NCBI RefSeq assembly: GCF_021726475.1
Contig: NZ_JAKJRU010000008.1
Span: forward strand, 172,508-236,507
Source: Pseudomonas oligotrophica
Lineage (GTDB): Bacteria; Pseudomonadota; Gammaproteobacteria; Pseudomonadales; Pseudomonadaceae
Length of the DNA: 64,000 bases
Direction: 5' to 3'
The position numbers and the translations under genes are program-made. The notes under the pieces are model-generated. The model was not told where the DNA came from. It worked only from the letters and a program-made list of their open reading frames with translations, and ran no database searches. Positions 58,955 through 64,000 of the stretch are shown here, one piece after another (positions within the stretch are counted from its first letter, which is position 1; each line of letters opens with the position of its first letter).

Positions 58955-60065
58955 CGAGAGAGACCAGCAGGCCTTGCAGCAACTGGTCAGCAAACGCTTC
59001 GCCATGGCGGCGGGCACCTATGGGCTGGCGCTGCTGATCACCTGGCTGACGGTGGCCAGTGGCTTCTACCTGGCCTCGGTGCAGAGTGCGGTGATCTGCT
59101 CCAGCCTGATCGTGCTGAGCCAGGCCGGGTTCTTCTGGATGTTTCGCAGCGGCCTGAACCTGCGCTTTCGCGACCCCAGCCTGACCGAGCCGCAGGTGAC
59201 GGTCGCGCTGGTCTGGCTGACCTACTTCCTGGCCAATCTCGGCGCGGCGCGCGGTTCGCTGCTGATCCTCTACCTGCTGGTGCTGATGTTCGCGGTGTCG
59301 CTGCCGCCCAAGCTGTTCGCCCGCTATGCCGGGCTGGCCTTCGCCAGCTTCGTGCTGGTGACCTTCATCGACCTTAGGGCCGGGCGCTTCGCCAGCCTGC
59401 AGATCGTCGTGCTCGAAGGCGCGGTGCTGCTGGTGGCGCTGGTCTGGATGTGCCTGTTCGTCGGCCACATCTACCGGCTGCGCCAGCGCATGCGCCAGCG
59501 CCGCGTCGCGCTGCAGGCGCACCAGGACACCCTGCGCGGGATGATGCGCCAGCTCGAGGACCTGGCCTCGACCGACGAGCTGACCGGGCTGTTCAATCGC
59601 CGGCATTTCCTGCGCCTGGCGCAGACCGCCCTCGATCGCCTGCGGCCCGGGCACCGGCTCGGCCTGGCGCTGATCGACCTGGATCACTTCAAGCGCATCA
59701 ACGACCAGTACGGCCATGCCACCGGCGATCGCGTGCTGCAGACCTTCGCCGCGGTTGCCCGCGCCTGCCTGCGCGAGGGCGACGTGCTGGCGCGCTACGG
59801 CGGTGAGGAGTTCGTGCTGCTGCTGCCCGATACCGATGCCGAGCAGTTCGCCGCCTGCTGCGAGCGGCTGCGCGAGGCCTTCGCCGGCGCCGAGCCGGTC
59901 GACGGAGCCGTTGCCGGGCAGCTCAGCCTGTCGGTCGGCCTGACCCTCATGGGCGCTGGCGACAACCTCGACGAGGCCCTGCAGCGTGCCGACGAGGCGC
60001 TCTACCGCGCCAAGCGTGGCGGGCGCAACCGCTGCGAACCCTCCTGGCAGCTCAGCGATGCCTGA
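58938..60065 (+). CDS. SadC-like membrane diguanylate cyclase
   Basis: The 375-residue protein has about six membrane helices (from TYGLALLITWLTVASGFYLA to VLLVALVWMCLFVGHIYRL, about residues 30-180) and a C-terminal GGDEF domain with GGEEF at 288-292 and an REGD inhibition site five residues upstream. It should make c-di-GMP with product inhibition. The position beside fumarase matches SadC (PA4332), which is longer. The start is uncertain: ATG 58893, with AAGG upstream, is also in frame. Its end overlaps the next gene by 8 bp. Confidence 0.9.
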   Translation: MNAGRDERDQQALQQLVSKRFAMAAGTYGLALLITWLTVASGFYLASVQSAVICSSLIVLSQAGFFWMFRSGLNLRFRDPSLTEPQVTVALVWLTYFLANLGAARGSLLILYLLVLMFAVSLPPKLFARYAGLAFASFVLVTFIDLRAGRFASLQIVVLEGAVLLVALVWMCLFVGHIYRLRQRMRQRRVALQAHQDTLRGMMRQLEDLASTDELTGLFNRRHFLRLAQTALDRLRPGHRLGLALIDLDHFKRINDQYGHATGDRVLQTFAAVARACLREGDVLARYGGEEFVLLLPDTDAEQFAACCERLREAFAGAEPVDGAVAGQLSLSVGLTLMGAGDNLDEALQRADEALYRAKRGGRNRCEPSWQLSDA

Positions 60066-60999
60066 GCTGCGCTGTCGTGGCCGGCGCTGGACCGTCGCCG
60101 CCGGCGAGAACCTGCTCGATGCGCTGAATGCCGCGGGGCTGGCGGTGCCCTACAGCTGCCGTGCCGGCCATTGCCACGCCTGCCTGGTGCGCTGCGTCGA
60201 CGGCGCGCCGGAGGATCTGCAGCCTGCGGCGCTGGACCCGGCGCGCCAGGCCCAGGGCTGGCGCCTGGCCTGCCAGAGCCGGGTCCGTGGTGATCTCGGC
60301 ATCGAGCTGTTCGACCCGGCGCTCGACGGCCTGGCGGCCACCGTGCAGGCCTGCGACTGGTTGCCCGGCGAGGTCGCGCGCCTGCGCCTGCAGCCCGAAC
60401 GTCCGCTGCGCTATGCCGCCGGCCAGCACCTGTTGCTCTGGCTCGAGGGCATCGCCCGGCCGTACTCGCTGGCCAGCCTGCCGCAGGTCGATGACGCTCT
60501 CGAGTTCCACATCGACTGCCGGCGGCCCGGCGCCTTCGCCGATGCGCTGCGCCGGTTGCCGATCGGCGGCAGCCTGCGCCTCGGCGAGCTGCATGGCGGG
60601 GCGCTGCACTACGCCGCCGAGTGGGGCGATGCGCCCCTGTTGCTGCTGGCTGGCGGCACCGGGCTGGCGCCGCTCTGGGCAGTGCTGCGCGAAGCCCTGC
60701 GCCAGGGGCACGCGGCACCGGTGCGACTGTGGGCCTGCAGCCGCGGGCCGCACTACTTCGCGGCGCCGCTGCAGGAACTGGCGGCGCGGCATCCGACGCT
60801 GGAAGTCAGCCTGCTGGACCCGCAACAGTGGCCCGAACGCCTGGCCGCGCTGCGCCTGGCTTCGCGCCGGGAGATCGCGTTGGTCTGCGGCGCGCCGCCT
60901 TTCGTCGAGGCGGCCCGGCGCCGGCTGTTCCTCGCCGGCCTGCCGGCGGGGCAGGTGTTCTACGAGCGCTTCGTCGGGCGGGGCGATCCGGCGGAATGA
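60058..60999 (+). CDS. 2Fe-2S ferredoxin--flavin oxidoreductase
   Basis: The 313-residue protein joins an N-terminal plant-type 2Fe-2S domain (cysteines 34, 39 and 42 in YSCRAGHCHACLV, and a fourth in WRLACQSR) to a ferredoxin-reductase module with the FAD motif RPYSLAS and the NAD motif LAGGTGLAPLWAV. This is the layout of oxygenase or hydroxylase reductases and of CDP-6-deoxy-sugar reductase-like proteins. The electron acceptor is unknown. The same pair of genes (cyclase plus reductase) occurs at PA4332-PA4331. Confidence 0.93.
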   Translation: MPELRCRGRRWTVAAGENLLDALNAAGLAVPYSCRAGHCHACLVRCVDGAPEDLQPAALDPARQAQGWRLACQSRVRGDLGIELFDPALDGLAATVQACDWLPGEVARLRLQPERPLRYAAGQHLLLWLEGIARPYSLASLPQVDDALEFHIDCRRPGAFADALRRLPIGGSLRLGELHGGALHYAAEWGDAPLLLLAGGTGLAPLWAVLREALRQGHAAPVRLWACSRGPHYFAAPLQELAARHPTLEVSLLDPQQWPERLAALRLASRREIALVCGAPPFVEAARRRLFLAGLPAGQVFYERFVGRGDPAE

Positions 61000-61000
61000 A

Positions 61001-61026
61001 AAAGGGGCTCCTGAGAGCCCCTTCTT
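61001..61026. terminator. terminator between ferredoxin reductase and pyruvate kinase genes
   Basis: A stem AAGGGGCTC / GAGCCCCTT with a CTGA loop lies between convergent genes. The T-tract is short on the plus strand (TTCTTG) and A-rich on the other. Confidence 0.8.
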
Positions 61027-61039
61027 GTGTCGCCTGTGG

Positions 61040-62494
61040 TCAGAGCAGCGGATCGCCGACGCGCAGGATCTTCATCGTGTTGGTGCCGCCGGAGGCATCG
61101 TGGTAGCTGTCGCCCTTGGTCAGCACCACCCAGTCGCCCGGCTGCACGATGTCGCGCTTGAGCAGCTCGTCCACCGCGGCCTGGCTGACCTTGTCCGCCG
61201 GCTGTTCGGCCGGGTCGAAGGGAATCGTCTGCACGCCGCGGAACAGCGCCACCCGTGCCTGGGTGTCGCGGTGCGGGGTGAAGGCGAAGATCGGCACCGA
61301 GGAACGGATGCGCGACATGATCAGCGTGGTGTAGCCACTCTCGGTCAGGCTGATGATCGCCTTGACGCCAGGGAAGTGGTTGGCGGTGTACATCGCCGCC
61401 AGCGCGGTGCTCTCGTCGCAGCGGCTGAAGCTCTGCCCCAGGCGGTGGCCGGACTTGATGCTGGTCGGATGCTTCTCGGCGCCGACGCAGACGCGCGCCA
61501 TGGCCTTGATCGCCTCGACCGGGTATTCGCCGGCGGCGCTCTCGGCCGAGAGCATCACTGCGTCGGTGTAGTCGAGCACCGCGTTGGCTACATCGGACAC
61601 CTCGGCGCGGGTCGGCATCGGGCTGTGGATCATCGACTCCATCATCTGGGTCGCGGTGATCACCACCTTGTTGTTGCGCCGGGCGTGCAGAATGATCTTC
61701 TTCTGGATGCCGACCAGCTCGGCGTCGCCGATTTCCACGCCGAGGTCGCCACGCGCGACCATCACGCCGTCGCTGGCGCGGATCAGGCCGTCGAGGGCTT
61801 CGTCGTCGGCGACCGCTTCGGCGCGTTCGATCTTGGCGATCAGCCAGGCCTTGGAGCCGGCTTCGTCGCGCAGACGGCGGGCCAGGTCCATGTCGGCGGC
61901 ATCGCGCGGGAAGGACACGGCCAGGTAGTCGAGCTCCAGGTCGGCGGCCAGCTTGATGTCGGCCTTGTCCTTGGCGGTCAGCGCCGGGGCGGTCAGGCCG
62001 CCGCCGCGACGGTTGATGCCCTTGTTGTCCGACAGCGGGCCGCCGATCAGCACGGTGCAGTGCAGTTCGTCGGCGGTGGCGGCGTCGACGCGCATGACCA
62101 CGCGGCCGTCGTCGAGCAGCAACTCGTCACCGACGCCACAGTCCTTGACCAGGTCCGGGTAGTCGATGCCGACCACTTCCTGGGTGCCGGCATCGCGCGG
62201 ATGGGTGACCGAGAAGCGGAAGCGGTCGCCTTCCTTCAGCTCGATGCGCTTGTCGGTGAACTTGGCGATGCGGATCTTCGGGCCCTGCAGGTCGCCCAGC
62301 AGCGCGACGAAGCGGCCGTGGCGGGCCGCGGTCTCGCGCACCAGGTTGGCACGGGCGCGGTGCTCTTCCGGCGAGCCGTGGGAGAAGTTCAGGCGGGCGA
62401 CGTCCAGGCCCGCGAGGATCATTTTTTCCAGGACTTCCGGCGAGCTGCTGGCCGGGCCGAGGGTGGCGACGATCTTGGTTCGACGCAGGGTCAT
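61040..62494 (-). CDS. pyk: pyruvate kinase
   Basis: Pyruvate kinase makes pyruvate and ATP from phosphoenolpyruvate. The 484-residue protein has RRTKIVATLGPASSSPEVLE, the active-site ARLNFSHGSPEEH, VMVARGDLGVEIGDAELVG and the metal- and K+-binding TATQMMESMIHSPMPTRAEV. The length and pattern fit the PykA isoform. It is convergent with the ferredoxin reductase gene. Confidence 0.97.
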   Translation of the reverse strand: MTLRRTKIVATLGPASSSPEVLEKMILAGLDVARLNFSHGSPEEHRARANLVRETAARHGRFVALLGDLQGPKIRIAKFTDKRIELKEGDRFRFSVTHPRDAGTQEVVGIDYPDLVKDCGVGDELLLDDGRVVMRVDAATADELHCTVLIGGPLSDNKGINRRGGGLTAPALTAKDKADIKLAADLELDYLAVSFPRDAADMDLARRLRDEAGSKAWLIAKIERAEAVADDEALDGLIRASDGVMVARGDLGVEIGDAELVGIQKKIILHARRNNKVVITATQMMESMIHSPMPTRAEVSDVANAVLDYTDAVMLSAESAAGEYPVEAIKAMARVCVGAEKHPTSIKSGHRLGQSFSRCDESTALAAMYTANHFPGVKAIISLTESGYTTLIMSRIRSSVPIFAFTPHRDTQARVALFRGVQTIPFDPAEQPADKVSQAAVDELLKRDIVQPGDWVVLTKGDSYHDASGGTNTMKILRVGDPLL

Positions 62495-62649
62495 TCATTG
62501 GGCTCCTTTTTTCAGTGAACGGCAGGCTACTACGCTGATCTGCTGTAGTCATCGTCGCCCGGGCACTACTCTTTGCCGCAATGGCGGGCCGTGGCGCCGC
62601 TGCAGTTTCAGCCGCGGCGGCCGATAAGGCGGCACTGGAGGACATCATC

Positions 62650-63015
62650 ATGCGAACCCCGATCATCCTGCTGCTGGCGCTGCTCGCCGGCGGTTGCAGC
62701 AGCCGCCACGCGCTGGATCGCCACCTGGACGAGGCCTACCGGCGCTACCAGGCGGCCGACTGCGGCGGCACCCTGCTGGCGCTGTCCCAGGCCGAGCGGC
62801 TCAAGCGCGCGCGCCCCGGCGTGCAGCCGGAAATCTCCCTGCTGCGCGGGCAGTGCCTGGAACGCCAGGGCCTGTATGTGGACGCCGCGCAGACCTACCG
62901 CTTCATCCAGGCGCAGTACCCGACCAGCGAATATGCCTTCCGCGCTGCCGCCAGGCTGGAGACCCTGCGCCAGCTCGGGCACTATCGCCCCGACGCGCCC
63001 GCTGCGGCGCGCTGA
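62650..63015 (+). CDS. small lipoprotein with TPR-like repeat
   Basis: The 121-residue protein begins MRTPIILLLALLAGGCSSRH, with a lipobox and lipidated Cys16. The rest is helical with TPR spacing: DEAYRRYQAADCGGTLLALS, then RGQCLERQGLYVDAAQTYRF and QAQYPTSEYAFRAAARLETL. It is probably an outer-membrane-anchored adaptor; the function is unknown. GGAGGACATCATC precedes the ATG. It is 30 bp upstream of the DUF4124 gene. Confidence 0.8.
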   Translation: MRTPIILLLALLAGGCSSRHALDRHLDEAYRRYQAADCGGTLLALSQAERLKRARPGVQPEISLLRGQCLERQGLYVDAAQTYRFIQAQYPTSEYAFRAAARLETLRQLGHYRPDAPAAAR

Positions 63016-63045
63016 AGCGCCCGGCGCCGCCTCCAGGAGGGAAGC

Positions 63046-63468
63046 ATGCGTAGCCTGTTGCTGTTGATGGGCCTGTTGCCGCTGCTGGCGCAGGCGCAGA
63101 TCTACCGTTGGACCGACGAGCAGGGCCGCGTGCATTTCGGCCAGCGCCCGGCGGCCGGGGCCGAGCCGGTCGAGGTGCGACCGCAGGTGGTCGAGCGCGA
63201 TGCGCAGACCCGCGAGCGCGAGTCACGCAACGCGCGCTACTTCGAGGCACGCCGCGAGGAGAGCCGCCAGGCGGCGCAGCAACAGGCCGAGGCACGCGCC
63301 GAGCGGCAGCGCGAATGCAGCGCGCTGGAGCAGCAGCTGGCCCGGTTGCAGCGCGGCGGACGCTACTTTCGCAACGATGCACAGGGGGAGCGGGTCTACT
63401 ACAGTGACAACGAACTACAGGCAGCACGAAGTCAACTGGCCACCCGCCTCCAGCAGCGCTGCCGCTGA
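63046..63468 (+). CDS. DUF4124 secreted protein
   Basis: The 140-residue protein has a signal peptide (MRSLLLLMGLLPLLAQAQ) and then the DUF4124 motif IYRWTDEQGRVHFGQRPAAG, followed by a long charged coiled-coil-like helix rich in Arg, Glu and Gln. It is periplasmic by prediction; DUF4124 proteins may bind peptidoglycan or polysaccharide. CAGGAGGGAAGC precedes the ATG. Confidence 0.87.
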   Translation: MRSLLLLMGLLPLLAQAQIYRWTDEQGRVHFGQRPAAGAEPVEVRPQVVERDAQTRERESRNARYFEARREESRQAAQQQAEARAERQRECSALEQQLARLQRGGRYFRNDAQGERVYYSDNELQAARSQLATRLQQRCR

Positions 63469-63516
63469 GGACGCGGTCCGTGGCCATACTGCGCCGCAGG
63501 CCAAGGATCGATGAGC

Positions 63517-63927
63517 ATGAGCAACCAGCGCCGCATTCAACGCCACCAATTGCCGTACTACCTGAACGTCTTCAACCGCTACACCGACCGGCCGCTGGGC
63601 TTCATCGGCAACCTGTCCGAAGGCGGGCTGATGCTGATCAGCCCCTATCCGATGATGCTGGCGCAACAGTTCGAGATGCGCCTGAAGATTCCCGGCCAGA
63701 ACGGCAGGGTCCGCCATGTCGACTTCAGCGCGATGAGCCTCTGGTCGCGCGAGGACGTCACGCCCGGCAGCTACGACACCGGTTTCGCGCTGCTCGAGCC
63801 CTCGCTCGAGATCCGCGAGATGATCGATGCGCTGCATCACTACTTCAGCTTTCGCCCCAGCCCGCATAGTCCGCTGGCGCCGCCGCCCAGCACGCCGACC
63901 GACACCGGCTGCTGCCAGGGCGCCTAG
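63517..63927 (+). CDS. PilZ domain c-di-GMP receptor
   Basis: The 136-residue protein begins MSNQRRIQRHQLPYYLNVFN, where the RRIQR stretch fits the arginine motif, and GFIGNLSEGGLMLIS matches the N-x-S-x-x-G motif. PilZ proteins bind c-di-GMP and regulate motility or exopolysaccharide. ATG 63517 is 9 bases from AAGGA; an ATG at 63511 in frame is only 3 bases away. It closes a short rightward series with the DUF4124 and lipoprotein genes. Confidence 0.9.
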   Translation: MSNQRRIQRHQLPYYLNVFNRYTDRPLGFIGNLSEGGLMLISPYPMMLAQQFEMRLKIPGQNGRVRHVDFSAMSLWSREDVTPGSYDTGFALLEPSLEIREMIDALHHYFSFRPSPHSPLAPPPSTPTDTGCCQGA

Positions 63928-63953
63928 CTGTGATCTCTCAGTAGGTTGTTCAT

Positions 63954-63968
63954 CCGGGGCATACCCGG
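63954..63968 (+). other. short hairpin at the window end
   Basis: CCGGG-GCATA-CCCGG forms a perfect 5-bp stem after the PilZ stop. No T-tract follows. The remaining 30 bases to the window end show no gene that can be assigned. Confidence 0.3.
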
Positions 63969-64000
63969 AATTCTGGAAGTGCGACCAACCATGCCTTCCA

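Noticed and set aside
60128..62518. A 796-residue plus-strand frame covering the ferredoxin reductase in another frame and antisense to pyk.
   Set aside because: The reading is Arg-, Ala- and Val-rich, crosses the terminator between two genes and has no domain; pyk and the reductase are certain.

Overview
The window is GC-rich, gene-dense chromosomal DNA from a gammaproteobacterium of the Pseudomonadaceae. The evidence is the order murD-ftsW-murG-murC-ddl-ftsQ-ftsA-ftsZ-lpxC, a PA4642-type small gene upstream of mqo, an olsB-olsA pair, a folX-folM pair, pta-ackA next to a SlyD-like gene and a glutathione peroxidase, and fumarase / SadC-like cyclase / ferredoxin-reductase / pyruvate kinase in a row. 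It resembles Pseudomonas or Stutzerimonas; species cannot be read from the sequence. No phage, transposase, CRISPR array, rRNA or tRNA was recognised.

Layout. 1-9.9 kb: the 3' part of the division and cell-wall cluster, reading rightward with overlapping genes and ending at a strong terminator after lpxC. 9.9-14.8 kb: leftward genes (ferritin-like protein, two small hydrophilic proteins, an MgtC-like membrane protein, DUF5924, a SnoaL-like secreted protein, DUF2726 and a LOG-family phosphoribohydrolase). The LOG gene is bracketed by four copies of a 100-bp module carrying DnaA-box-like sequences. 15.3-34.4 kb: metabolic and envelope genes, including an SDR, SulP transporter, mqo, DUF1329, acyltransferase, SRAP, M48 lipoprotein, a GDT1-type Mn exporter behind a likely Mn riboswitch, rsmC, a 2-hydroxyacid dehydrogenase, LysE, an AlkK-like acyl-CoA ligase, EamA and an OmpA-like lipoprotein. 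34.5-40.5 kb: a very large CHASE-PAS-PAS hybrid kinase followed by a REC-PAS-GGDEF-EAL regulator, probably one c-di-GMP pathway. 40.5-47.5 kb: acyltransferase, pta-ackA, FKBP isomerase, glutathione peroxidase and an OYE. 47.5-53.2 kb: cysZ with a likely sRNA beside it, HopJ/DUF1244, folX-folM, a PilZ-like protein, flavodoxin, class II aldolase and AcpH. 53.2-64 kb: ornithine-lipid genes olsBA, a ClsB-like cardiolipin synthase, a DJ-1 protein, VF530, fumarase, a SadC-like cyclase with a ferredoxin reductase, pyruvate kinase, a small lipoprotein, DUF4124 and a PilZ protein.

The most unusual signal is the set of four indel-free 100-bp modules. Each has an inverted TTATCC box, a degenerate TGTnnAT box and a TGTGGATAA box at fixed offsets of 14 and 12 bp, then a GC-rich segment and a T-tract. 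The arrangement recalls DnaA-titration or DnaA-reactivation loci and deserves a genome-wide check. Other points of interest are an SRAP protein lacking expected catalytic residues, a candidate sRNA with a canonical terminator next to cysZ, two very short ORFs with strong ribosome binding sites, and the hybrid kinase with a degenerate middle receiver.
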